In this document: in pieces, positions 49,226 through 59,786 of the stretch
How the letters are laid out: the number at the start of each line of letters is the position of its first letter
Position numbering within the stretch: position 1 is the first letter of the stretch
DNA from: Hofstenia miamia
Taxonomy: Eukaryota > Xenacoelomorpha > Acoela
Direction: 5' to 3'
Assembly (NCBI GenBank): GCA_004352715.1
Contig: SCFE01000050.1
Coordinates: forward strand, 1,985,154 to 2,049,153
Length of the DNA: 64,000 nucleotides
Notes under the pieces: model-generated
Told to the model about the DNA's origin: nothing
The model's database searches: none
The model's input: the letters and a program-made list of their open reading frames with translations, nothing else
Position numbers and translations under genes: made by a program

Positions 49226-51092
49226 TTGTGTATATAAATTGTGAAATTGATACAAAAAATAGATAGAAAATCGAAGTTTTCTAGGCGGGGTATTGGGAAT
49301 AGTTTTCAATTAGCAATAAACACGCCTCGGTTTGAACCTCATTAGCTATGTTACTGCCTCTGCGCAAAGAAAAATTTTTTTAAAATATTGAACATTTATA
49401 GTGTCGCAACAAACACAACTGAAGCGCTTTAAGAGTTGTAAATAATTAGTATTTCAAATAAATACAAATCACAAAATATTCGATATTTTGCCTGAATAGT
49501 ATTTTAGTAGTTAGCAACAAAATATATAACCTCTGTTCGAAAAGTCTGCGTGCATTNTCTTGGCGGGGTATTGGGAATAGTTTTCAATTAGCAATAAACA
49601 CGCCTCGGTTTGATCCTCATTAGCTATGTTACTGTCTCTGCGTAAAGACAAAATTTTTTAAAATATCGAACATTTATAGCGTCGCAACAAACACAACTGA
49701 AGTGCTTTAAGAGTTGTAAATAATTAGTATTTCAAATAAATACAAATCACAAAATATTCGATATTTTGCCTGAATAGTATTTTAGTAGTTAGCAACAAAA
49801 TATATATTTGAGAAAGAAGCTATTCCTAATGAAATAGTTTGAAATAATTGTTTAGATTCAAAAATAGAAATTCTGAAATAGTAATGTAATACCAGAAAGT
49901 CCTGTGTATATAAAATACGAAATTGTTGACAAAAAATAGATAACAAGAATTGATTCAGTATGTCGAAGATTATTTTTATATGTACGAATGCATTATATGT
50001 AGCGGTGGCCCAAACAAAAAATAATAGGATTCGATTATTGGCAAATTCCGAAAATATTTGCTAGGGTTAAACTGAATATTAATGAAGCATATAATAATTT
50101 TAGTTAATGAGAAAGCTCATATTGAGCTACCAAATATTGCCTAAGAAAATCGAAGTTTTCTTGGCGGGGTATTGGGAATAGTTTTCAATTAGCAATAAAC
50201 ACGCCTCGGTTTGAACCTCATTAGCTATGTTACTGCCTCTGCGCAAAGACAAAATTTTTTAAAATATCGAACATTTATAGTGTCGCAACAAACACAACTG
50301 AAGCGCTTTAAGAGTTGTAAATAATTAGTATTTCAAATAAATACAAATCACAAAATATTCGATATTTTGCCTGAATAGTATTTTAGTAGTTAGCAACAAA
50401 ATATATATTTGAGAAAGAAGCTATTCCTAATGAAATAGTTTGAAATAATTGTTTAGATTCAAAAATAGAAATTCTGAAATGGTAATGTAATACCAGAAAG
50501 TCCTGTGTATATAAAATACGAAATTGTTGACAAAAAATAGATAACAAGAATTGATTCAGTATGTCGAAGATTATTTTTATATGTACGAATGCATTATATG
50601 TAGCGGTGGCCCAAACAAAAAATAATAGGATTCGATTATTGGCAAATTCCGAAAATATTTGCTAGGGTTAAACTGAATATTAATGAAGCATATAATAATT
50701 TTAGTTAATGAGAAAGCTCATATTGAGCTACCAAATATTGCCTAAGAAAATCGAAGTTTTCTTGGCGGGGTATTGGGAATAGTTTTCAATTAGCAATAAA
50801 CACGCCTCGGTTTGATCCTCATTAGCTATGTTACTGCCTCTGCGCAAAGACAAAATTTTTTAAAATATCGAACATTTATAGTGTCGCAACAAACACAACT
50901 GAAGCGCTTTAAGATTTGTAAATAATTAGTATTTAAAATAAAAACAAATCACAAAATATTGGATAATTTGATTTAATAGTATTTTAGTAGTTAACAACAA
51001 AATATATATTTAAGGAAGGAGCTATTGTTAATAAAATAATTTGGAAACATTATTTAGATTAAAATATAGACATTTTGAAAATTTAACCTTAA
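49226..51092. repeat. Tandem array with about 601-bp unit
   Basis: The landmark GGCGGGGTATTGGGAATAG occurs at about 49284, 49562, 50163 and 50764. The last three are spaced 601 bp. Units 49558-50158 and 50159-50759 are nearly identical. The unit from 50760 diverges after about 150 bp. The first unit (49268-49531) is truncated and ends in a different sequence before the n at 49557. Central units more alike than edge units is typical of unequal-exchange arrays. No reading frame is conserved in the unit, and LINE tails flank it on both sides. Confidence 0.88.
49532..49556. mobile_element. Possible mariner-type terminal repeat, truncated at an n
   Basis: At the point where the other array units read ATATATATTTGAG, this copy reads ATATATA followed by CCTCTGTTCGAAAAGTCTGC and GTGCATT, then the n. 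A TA followed by a word like TTCGAAAAGTCTGCGTGCATT resembles mariner-family termini. The rest of the element would then be missing at the assembly join. Family assignment is from general resemblance only. Confidence 0.4.
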
Positions 51093-51214
51093 TACCATTT
51101 TTTTATCTACACATAAATGTTACTCAGAATATAAGAAGCTTGTGAACGTTCTTTTGTCATCACTGTACCGAAAAACACTACACTGCCTCATTCCCGTGAC
51201 CGTTCACAGACCAT

Positions 51215-52740
51215 ACTATTCGTAAATATTAATATAATGTTAACAAAGCGTATTATACAAACGAAAACCAAACAAAACGGAAACTGTAGCAGGCTCCTAA
51301 ACACAAAATTCAATTATTACAAGGACATTATAAAACGAAACAAAAATGGTGGACACAAATGGAGAATAACAGAGGTATGGACAAAACTAAACAAATGAAT
51401 GAACACACAACAAAACAAGGAAACGAAACAAAAAACAAACCAATATCTAAATCAAAGTAATAAATTAAGCATACTGTCATTCACACATATTTATTGAGGA
51501 GTTTAAGAATGACCGGTCGAATATCTAAAAAGGTCTTACTGGTTAGCTAAAAAGATATGCACATGTATAAAATCTGCACCAGTCATAATTTTAAAAATCT
51601 CTTGGTAGGACTATGCTTTTTATGTAATATTAAATTGCTTTTTCTAATGTCGATGACCTAAGTAAGTCTGAAAACATATGAAAGCCTGCAGGTTTTTGTT
51701 GTATTCGGGCTGTACAATAAAATATCAAGTGCTTGGGGTTCTCATTTTCGGTGTTACATAATCTGCATAATGGTGTATTAATTAGTCTAGAAAAGAAGGA
51801 TTTATCACGATTTATAATTCTATTTAATGTAATGTTGTACATAATTGTCTTATAGTAAGGGCGAATTGCTGCTGTTCTTAATTTTTGAAATAATTTTTGG
51901 GTGTTGAAATTGGTAATGTGTCATTAGTTTGATGCTTTCTCAAAGATTTTTTGGATATCAGGTTCGCAATAGTTACAAAAATCACTTAATGTTTTACCTT
52001 TAATTGATGGTTTAAATTCTAATGTGGAACCCCGTTTGGGTATTATAAAATTTTTGCAGACTTTCTGGCTCAATATCTTGGTTAAATTGAATCGGATTCC
52101 ATAAGTTTTTGGATTGTGAATAATCTCGTCTAATCGTGTGCTACAGCCATTAGGGTTAAATTGAAATTTTAGACGTTGTAAAGTTCCTAGAGTATTAAAT
52201 AATGAGACTTATGTGACTAAGCATGTCCATTAAATTGCTTTTAATTGTAAATGATTGAATGAATTTATAGTACAACCTATTTATAGGATTCCATTTGGCC
52301 GGATTTTAAGATTTTTCAATTAATAGTAAATAGTGACGGTGTAAGGATCGAGTGGAAGATCTCATAGAAGGCAGCATTAAGGCCATCTATTCCAGGAGAA
52401 TTTTTTAGTTTATCTATTGCTAAATGAATTTCGTCAATGGATATGCTTTGATTGAGAAGATTGTAATCGTCTATAGAAATTTTAGGATAAATTAAACGCT
52501 CATTTTCAATGCTGGCCCCTGATTTTTTATAGAGATTCTTGTAAAAATCGGTGAAAGTGTTAATAATATCCTCTTGATTGTCAGAAAAATTGTTATTGCT
52601 TAATTGAACGCGTTCGATATTTAGCTTATCCATTGACCTTTTTATAGAGTGTTTGATGTTCTTAGTGCTGCCCTCATTGACCTCATGCTCGATATTTTTG
52701 ATTTATTCAACTTCATCCTGGGTCTGTAGATTTGAATTTT
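51215..52740 (-). mobile_element. L1/Tx1-type LINE, 5' truncated and internally deleted
   Basis: Read on the minus strand, 52633-52316 carries DKLNIERVQLSNNNFSDNQE and KLKNSPGIDGLNAAFYEIFH. This is the start of an L1-type reverse transcriptase (the SPG.DGL..FY motif). The frame then breaks, and most of the reverse transcriptase is missing. After that come KPSIKGKTLSDF-like pieces and the end domain at 51842-51630 with LCRLCNTENENPKHLIFYC, a CCHC zinc-knuckle-like end. A noncoding A-rich tail follows to about 51215. It cannot be active. Confidence 0.85.
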
Positions 52741-52859
52741 GCCCAGCCAGGTAAGTCGTTGCTAAGTGCAGGAGACACAAACTGCTTTTACCTAACTAAT
52801 GACGTCCATAATTCCCAATCACAATCAAATCTAAACTCTACCTAGGTACAACTATTTAA

Positions 52860-54474
52860 ATGATAAATTATTACTTAATTTTAACTTAATTGACACATCT
52901 GCTTTTGTTGACAATTACTTGCATACTTATTTTAATATTACTAACATGCATTCCTCTCGTATAGATTACTCTTTGGCTACTCAAGATCTCAATATCTCCG
53001 AATCAAAAGTAATACCTATTAAATTTTCCGACCATAAACCATTACTTACACCATTTTTTACGGATAACCCAAAGGGACCAGGTGTATGGAGAATGAAATC
53101 TAGTCTACTTAATAATAATTATGACGAAATTTTAAACATAATTTCCTCTTGTTTCGATCATGCAGAAATTTCTAATATCCAAATTAAATGGGCAATTATG
53201 AAAGGAAGGGTCAAGAACTTCTTGCAAGTCAAGCAGAAAACCATTGAATCAAATCGCTTTTATAGGGGCAGATACTACGAAAAGCAATTAAACTTTCTGT
53301 CCCAAAACATGTATAATTCTGATGAACTTAAGAAATTTTACGAATCAAAATTGCAAAATATTCAAAATCAAAAGGCCCAGGACGAATTGGAATATATCAA
53401 AAACGTTGAACATGGGGTTAATGAAGGCAATACTAAGGACATCAAAAATTATATTAAAAAGTCATTGGATAAGCTAAATATCGAGCGCATTCAATTAGAC
53501 AATAATAATTTTTTCAGACAATCAAAATGATATTATAAACACCTTCACTGATTTTTACAAACATCTATACAAAAATCTGACACTCGCATTGGAATCAAAG
53601 ATTTAATATATTCGCAAATTTCATTAGCTGATAGAAACAATTTGAATCAAAATATTTGACGAAATTTGTCAAGCTATTAAAAAAATTTAAGAATTCACCA
53701 AGGATAGATGGCCTTAATGCTGCCTTGTACAAGACCTTTTGCTCAATCCTCGCTCACAGTATTTCTAACGCAATTATAAGACTATTACCGAAAAGGAAAA
53801 AGATTTAGAACATCAAAAGTCCTGGCGACCTATTTCTTTACTGAAATTGCATCTAAAAATTTTATCACATATTCTGAATCATAGACTAGGACCACTGGGA
53901 CAGAAATATATCCACTCAACCCAAACTGGCTTATAATTCAATTGATCACGACTATTGGTGTAATGCATTGGAAGAACGTGGATTTCTTGAAATCATTTTA
54001 AATCTAATACACGCATTACATTCAGACAACAAATCTTACTTATTAATTAATGGTTTTTTGTCTCCAGCAGTGCATGTACAGAGGGGTGTCCGACAGGGAT
54101 GCTCCTGTCATGCATGCTGTTCAAATTTGCAATAGAACCCTTCCTGAGTAAAATACGACATTCAGACCAAACTCATAAATTTATTTATGACAACACAGAA
54201 ATAAAATATCTTGCATTTGCTCATGATATTACACTAATCGCATCAAATTCAGATAGCCTAGCCTTTTTTTGAACTGCAAAGTATTTATTTCATCAAAAGG
54301 CCAAACTTAGTGAAAACAAAACAAATCTAAATCTATACACAACGAATTCAGAGCTTCACAAACAAGATCTGGGTATAAAAAGCACAATGATGTTTTACAA
54401 AATACAATGGTTAGATTGAGTCAATACTGAAGCCCTTGACGCGTGCAAATATAAACGGCTTGAATTTATCAGAT
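52860..54474 (+). mobile_element. L1/Tx1-type LINE, 5' part of + strand copy
   Basis: Frame 52919-53530 (203 codons) begins inside the endonuclease domain: RIDYSLATQDL and FSDHKPL contain the catalytic SDH of the APE-type nuclease. It continues through the linker MKSSLLNNNYDEIL and KWAIMKGRVKNFL into the same DKLNIERIQLDNNNF segment as the minus copy. Beyond 53530 the frame is broken. RIDGLNA, then RGVRQGCS near 54085, and LAFAHDITLIASNSDSL at 54211-54255 mark reverse transcriptase motifs. The usual F/YADD box reads FAHD, so a catalytic Asp is lost. Interrupted at about 54475 by the retroelement/FBXO9 segment and resumed at 57181. Confidence 0.85.
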
Positions 54475-55190
54475 TCCACGTCAAATGTCCATTGTGTTTC
54501 CAACTAAAATATAGGATTTCCATAGAAGTTTGCAACTGGAGCGCTTTTTCGCATTGGATATTTTCAGTGAAAGTTCGAACCGTTCAAACCACCGAGCACT
54601 CTGTCTCCTAGTGTTGGCTTTTGTAATGTTCAAATGATCGATTTCTTCTTCAAGAACCAAGTCCACTGTATCACCAGTTAGCATACGACTGGTATTGTGA
54701 CAAGCTAGCGGTTTCCCACTAATATATTTCCGCTCTTCATTAGAACCATCATCGTCATCGGATACAACGTGAGGCGTGGAAGCTATTGAGCTTTCCACTG
54801 AACTTTGCTGATCTACATATCTTGCAAACCATTTTCGTTCGACATCTGGACAAAGACGAAAAGCCTTTGCATAGTAATTAACAGCATTGTGCGGATTCCC
54901 ATTTCATTCTTCGGATACTGCAAATTGATAAAGAGATTGTGCTAGTTCACTAACGCTATCTTGCTTCATTTCATTTTGAGCAATAGGAGCTGGTCGATTG
55001 GAAGTAATTTCCTTAATCCACACTTGCCGAAAATTTTGGAGATCAATGATGGATGAGGATTCCTCATCAGTATCTTCATCAGCATCATCCATTGTGCAGT
55101 CATAGATTTATTTGAAAAGAAATTAAATGTGAAAAAGTGGTTGACAATTATGTAACTAATTAAACTGTACAGTAAACAGGCCTAGCCAAG
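54475..55190 (-). pseudogene. FBXO9: FBXO9-like coding fragment with 5' leader, one internal stop
   Basis: Read on the minus strand, ATG at 55092 opens MDDADEDTDEESSSIIDLQN. FRQVWIKEI follows, and after an in-frame TGA near 54905 comes NGNPHNAVNYYAKAFRLCPD then VERK. The order and residues match the N-terminal region of FBXO9 (an acidic start, DLQ..FR..W..E, and the TPR-like AVEEE.NG....AI.FYR.A..L.PDIE). FBXO9 is the substrate receptor of an SCF ubiquitin ligase. The frame runs on to 54481, but the last 60 residues (including RQSARWFERFELSLK) do not contain the F-box. The 98 bp before the ATG look like its untranslated leader. With an internal stop and no F-box it is a fragment, lodged inside a LINE. 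Confidence 0.68.
55067..55190 (-). repeat. Direct repeat flanking the LTR element, left copy
   Basis: This segment, the leader plus the first nine codons of the FBXO9-like fragment, recurs at 57063-57180 in the same orientation with roughly 94 percent identity. Both copies end in CCAAG. Together they bracket the decayed LTR retroelement. Confidence 0.9.
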
Positions 55191-55368
55191 TGTAATGATT
55201 TGACAGTACAAATGAGTAAAATCGTTTTATTAAAACACAAACGACAAAGATTACAATTATATACAATAGAAACTGCAGGGTGACAATTATGCCAGGACGC
55301 ATCACGGTAAATAGTAACTAGTGTGCCAGTACATCCCAGGCAAATATGAGGTAAGCGTAACCAAAACA
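55191..55368 (-). mobile_element. LTR (3' LTR) of a Ty3/gypsy-type element, 178 bp
   Basis: Read on the minus strand it begins TGTTTTGGTTACG and ends CATTACA, the TG..CA rule for LTRs. It contains a TATA-like TTGTATATAATTG and a polyadenylation signal in TTTTAATAAAACG. It is immediately preceded by a polypurine tract (GAAAAAGGAGGT, 55369-55380), the primer for plus-strand DNA synthesis. This is just past the end of the pol frame. The partner 5' LTR is not found. Confidence 0.8.
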
Positions 55369-55380
55369 ACCTCCTTTTTC
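55369..55380 (-). other. Polypurine tract
   Basis: GAAAAAGGAGGT on the minus strand, between the pol stop codon at 55389 and the LTR start at 55368, where the plus-strand primer of an LTR retroelement is expected. Confidence 0.75.
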
Positions 55381-55388
55381 ACTAGTGC

Positions 55389-57062
55389 TTAGTTGAAGCG
55401 ATAGCTTGAATTTATTGGGCAACCATAGTATTGTGGAGGTCTTCTTTCTCTTTGTGGTCTCTCCTTTATACGGGTGGATGAATTGTTGCTTCCCGACGTT
55501 GTTGGTGCTTCTTCATTTCCTGTTACTTCGGTGATGTTTTGAGAAGTGGATGCATCATCTTGAACTAAGCCCATCGAAATCGTCTACGGGGCTATAGTTC
55601 CTTATTGTTTCTGCTGCCGTGGCTTTGCCCAAGTCTATCAAATGTCGTCGATTTCTTCGTACAAAAACTTTTCCCACTTTTAGAATATATGATCTTGGTA
55701 ATTTTGCTTTACCAACCACGACTCCAATAGAGTTTCCAAATGTTACAACTCGTAGATTTGCTACAGGTTTTAGATCTTCTAATGCTCGCGCCTGACGGTT
55801 GTCGAATTTTTCCTGAGAAGATCTGTATTTGCTTTCCAATTTTTTAAATTCATTTCTTGGAACCACTTTTGGGATGAGCCCTTCATTTGTCGCCAGTGCA
55901 TTGGATCTTAGACGGCCACTATAAAACAACTGAGCTGGGGAGTACTTACAGAATGATAACGGTGAGTTATTATAGTCCATCAGTGCTCTTCTGTAGTCGG
56001 AAGTCTTCTTAAAAATCTNNNNNNNNNNNNNNNNNNNNNNNNNNNNNNNNNNNNNNNNNNNNNNNNNNNNNNNNNNNNNNNNNNNNNNNNNNNNNNNNNN
56101 NNNNNNNNNNNNNNNNNNNNNNNNNNNNNNNNNNNNNNNNNNNNNNNNNNNNNNNNNNNNNNNNNNNNNNNNNNNNNNNNNNNNNNNNNNNNNNNNNNNN
56201 NNNNNNNNNNNNNNNNNNNNNNNNNNNNNNNNNNNNNNNNNNNNNNNNNNNNNNNNNNNNNNNNNNNNNNNNNNNNNNNNNNNNNNNNNNNNNNNNNNNN
56301 NNNNNNNNNNNNNNNNNNNNNNATTGAGAAAATATCTTTTAATTTTTGAATAACTACATGTACATCTTTCCTATTTATCTGCTGACTTTGAAGGAATCTC
56401 GAATAATAGTCAACACAGATGAGAAAGGTTTGGTTATTTATTTCTGCAATATCGAGACCAATTTTGTGAAACGGAAGTGGCGGTCTTTCGTTATGGATCA
56501 ATGGTTCTTTCTTGTTTATTGTTTGGTGCATCTTGCATGTCACACATTTTGCGATGAGTGATTCGATATCATCACCCATTCGTGGTATTCATTATACCCA
56601 TATGTGCCCCATGAAGGACTTCAATTACTTTTTCTCTGCATGACTTAGGTATGTAGACACAACAATTCCGCATGATAAGTCTGTCTTTAATATAAAGTTA
56701 ATGTTTGATGTTAGAAATCGTCTATCAGGCCAAGTAGATTCTATGAATCTCATAACCGTCTTTGAGTCCGGATCGCTCAAAATTTCATTGCGAACTTGAT
56801 CTATGTTCAGTGCTTCAGTCATTAACAATGCGTGGACAGCTATCTCTAACGTTCGTTCCAATTCACTACTGCTTACTCTTGGCAACTTGAATCTAGATAT
56901 TGTGTCAGCAAGAAAGAGTAATTCATCTGGTTTGTATTGGATTTTTAGTGCTGGGTACTTCTGCAGTATTACAAAAAGGCGCTGTACTCTTGGAGGGCAT
57001 GTTGATAACGGCTTAAGTTGCAAGTTTGTGATTGGATTCAACCACTACGGGCCGTCGATATG
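55389..57062 (-). pseudogene. Ty3/gypsy-type pol fragment: RNase H to integrase
   Basis: On the minus strand 57041-56625 carries LKPLSTCPPRVQRLFVILQK then IQYKPDELLFLADTISR, the end of the gypsy-class RNase H domain (PPR.QR and Y.P...L.AD..SR). Next, 56579-55980 carries CVTCKMHQ of the integrase zinc finger. The core start KIGLDIAEINNQTFLICVDY follows, with the first catalytic Asp, and then an n gap of 304 bases (56019-56322). 55980-55555 is the integrase C-terminal region, and 55574-55389 ends RPQRERRPPQYYG, a typical gypsy pol end. Gag, protease and reverse transcriptase are absent: the element starts abruptly at RNase H next to the repeat at 57063. It is dead and incomplete. Confidence 0.88.
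56019..56322. other. Assembly gap (304 n) inside the gypsy integrase
   Basis: Lies within the integrase core. A gap length that keeps the frame open across it may be coincidence. Confidence 0.99.
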
Positions 57063-57180
57063 TCAGTATCTTCATCAGCATCATCCATTGTGCAGTCATA
57101 GATTTATTTGAAAAGAAATTAAATGTGAAAAAGTGGTTGACAAACTGTAACTAATTAACCTGTATAATAAACAGGCCAAG
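57063..57180 (-). repeat. FBXO9: Direct repeat flanking the LTR element, right copy
   Basis: Second copy of the FBXO9-like leader and first codons (MDDADEDT), joined on one side to the truncated RNase H and on the other to LINE sequence. It sits where the 5' LTR and gag of the retroelement would be expected. Confidence 0.85.
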
Positions 57181-58560
57181 TACTTCAAACACCTGGGCGA
57201 ATTTAGAAACATAAGCGGACTATCTAAAAAATCCATTTTCACAGGGATTAACGGAGCAAAAGAGTGGTCTAATGAATGTACATCAAATCATTATGAAATT
57301 TTTTTTAGAGGTAAGGCTCAAAATATCTGGCGATAATTCTCTTAATAAGGATCTGTTTCTAAATGATACAAATTGCAGATGGCCAAGGCCATCAATGTTC
57401 TTTTATTAACTAAATTATTATACCAAATACAATATTACCTATTACTATCCGTAAGCAATTCAATTCAATGCTCTATTAATAATGCAATGTGGAAAAATAA
57501 TGATCATTCGCGACCAACTGAATTATTATATTGTAATTACAAAAACGGAGAAATTCAGTTAGGAAATATTTATTATCAATTGGCTTACAAAATTAATAAT
57601 ATATTCACAATAATTAAAGCAGATTGGCATCCACTAAACAAGTTGTACTCTAAAATTATATCAAATCTAACAGCTAGAACCAATTTACAGGACATGATTT
57701 ATAACATCAGTCTAACTAAGTCTTTCATAACCATATGCCCCTCACTATCATCCACACTAAAAACACTAAGAAGTCTAAAATTTCAATTAAACCCCAATGG
57801 CTGTAGTACCCGATTAGACTCAATCATACGCAAACCTAAAACTTATGGGGAACCAATTCAATTCAATCAAGATATAGAACCTGAAAGTCTGCAAAACTAT
57901 TACAAAACAATCATGTATAAAGTCACCTTGAATCGAATCATAAATCGCGATAAATGTTACTTTTCTAGATTAATTGACACGCGCTTATGCAGATTATGCA
58001 AATGAGAAAATGAAAACCCAAGCACCTCATATTCCACTGCGCAGTCAGAATAACACAAAAACCAGCAGGCTTTCAAATATTTTCAGACTTACTAAGCACA
58101 TGAAATTTCTACGAAAGAAGAGTACATTATTAAAAGCATAGTCCTGCCCAAAGACCAGCCATCATTATTGATGTGACTGCTGCGTTTTTTAATTATGTAT
58201 ATATTATTTTAAACTTACCCGTAAAAAATTTTTAGATTCTTCTTTTGGCCCTTTTTAACGCCTCGATAAGTCTGTGTGTATGGGTGTCTATTAATTTATT
58301 ACTTTAGTTTATTTCTTTGTTTTGTTTAGCTTCCTTATTTAGTTTTTCATTCATTTTGTGTTAGTGTTCGCATATCTCCGTTATGCCTTCATGTGTGTTT
58401 TTGTTTACTGCTTAGTCCATTGCTTATTAAATTTTGCTTAAGAGCTGGCTGGTTGTCCGTTTTCATTTCGTTGGTTTTTCTTTTGTTTTCAGTTATTTAA
58501 TACACTTTTTTATCCTTACATTATTATTTAATAACAGAATGGTCTGTGTGTGTGTTGACG
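57181..58560 (+). mobile_element. L1/Tx1-type LINE, 3' part of + strand copy
   Basis: Continues the LINE broken at 54475. Frame 57373-58005 (210 codons) has LLYCNYKNGEIQLGNIYYQL, a Thr-Arg-rich middle, and YKVTLNRIINRDKCYFSRLI then LCRLCK with a stop. The minus copy instead reads through the zinc-knuckle-like end. The non-coding 3' region with TTAATTTATTACTTTAG and GTTTAGCTTCC words follows to about 58540, ending just before a TA microsatellite. Confidence 0.85.

Positions 58561-58563
<3 letters not shown>

Positions 58564-58620
<57 letters not shown>
58564..58620. repeat. (TA)n microsatellite
   Basis: About 28 uninterrupted TA units directly after the LINE 3' end. Confidence 0.97.
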
Positions 58621-58624
<4 letters not shown>

Positions 58625-58928
58625 TCAAGATATAGGAACTGGTATGTGATATATGAAATATTAATCAAATTGCTTTTGTGATTTAGCTCGAAACAAATTA
58701 CAGAGTAAATTCTAGTGTCATAATTATTTACCAAGTTAAATAATATTAAAGACTTAATGTTATAATCCCATATAATTTAGATCGATAAATCAAAAAATAG
58801 AAAATTTCATAATTTAAATTCTTATTGTGGAAGATACAAATTTTGAATGAATTGGTATTATAAATCACAAATTACAAAATAGGGTTTAAAATCATACGAG
58901 AAATTTAAGTTTGTTGTAGAATCAAAAT
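58621..58928. other. AT-rich spacer downstream of the receptor gene
   Basis: No gene. As the region 3' of the minus-strand receptor it should hold its 3' untranslated region. AT-rich words resembling polyadenylation signals are frequent and not diagnostic. Confidence 0.6.
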
Positions 58929-59786
58929 TTATGTTGTGTTATCAGCGTGTCCAACAATCAGCATTTTCCTCAGCAATCTCAAAAACTGGCCTCTGAATTT
59001 TTTTACTATAATATAGTATAAAAAAAAATTTGTTGAATTGTTTATTGTTAACATAAATGACGAAATTGTGATGAGGAATTCTTTGTTACTTGTTTTGTGC
59101 ACGTGAATCCAGATTTTAATAAAAACTACCGGCACAACGCAAACTAAAAATTCCAAGCTAACACTCGACAATACAAACATAGATCGTTTTTCAAAGGAAG
59201 AAATATTACCATGTCGTAAAATGGAAAAAACTGTAAGAGAGTTAAGAACTATGACTAAAGCACAAGCTACGACGAATGGCACCGTTCTAATAACATAAAA
59301 GATTTTCACTAAAGAGGTTTGTTCTGCAAAAAGTGCAGTATTGCAAAGAGTTTCTCCTTGTTTGTACTTTGCATAAAATGTAAAGAACAGTCCACATATG
59401 CAAATGAGTGTGATAGGTATTGGTAAAACATATTGGCTTACTTTTTTTTCTTGAAGATAGTTTACGTGTAGAGTAGTGAAACAAATAGCAATGAAACGAT
59501 CCACAGCTATTAGAACAACAACCCAGGCGGAAATATTAGTTGTTGTACTGTCAAAATATTCGAATATCCTACAACTGTAATTTCCTGCTTCTCTGTACAA
59601 ATACTGAGCGGGTGCTTCAAATACAAGCGCTAAAGAGTCAGCTACGGCTAGGCTTCTTAGTAAAAACATTGAATTCGGGGACGTCAAGCCTTCGCAACGC
59701 CCAATAATTACAAAACAAAGTGTATTTAAAATAATTCCAAGAATTGCAAGAAAAATCGTAAATATTTTAAGGAATAAAAGCAACAT
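58929..59786 (-). CDS. Seven-transmembrane peptide-type GPCR, single exon
   Basis: A 285-residue uninterrupted frame with the class A receptor plan. TM1 lies at about 5-29, TM2 with the conserved Asp at residue 50, and TM3 after Cys72 ending in DRF (96-98, in place of DRY). Cys148 sits in the second outer loop as the disulphide partner. TM5 is at about 162-190, TM6 at 203-226, and TM7 ends NFFLY (253-257, in place of NPxxY). A basic helix 8 (KKFRGQFLR) follows. The INNSTNFFLYY form of TM7 is seen among FMRFamide-receptor-related invertebrate peptide receptors, so a neuropeptide ligand is likely but not shown. TM6 lacks the usual FxxCWxP. A TATA-like run lies 40-57 bp before the ATG. It is short for the family but complete, and is the only intact-looking host frame in the repeat island. 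Confidence 0.88.
   Translation of the reverse strand: MLLLFLKIFTIFLAILGIILNTLCFVIIGRCEGLTSPNSMFLLRSLAVADSLALVFEAPAQYLYREAGNYSCRIFEYFDSTTTNISAWVVVLIAVDRFIAICFTTLHVNYLQEKKVSQYVLPIPITLICICGLFFTFYAKYKQGETLCNTALFAEQTSLVKIFYVIRTVPFVVACALVIVLNSLTVFSILRHGNISSFEKRSMFVLSSVSLEFLVCVVPVVFIKIWIHVHKTSNKEFLITISSFMLTINNSTNFFLYYIIVKKFRGQFLRLLRKMLIVGHADNTT

Noticed and set aside
59287-59484. 65-codon minus-strand frame within the receptor
   Set aside because: A shadow in another frame of the 285-residue receptor.
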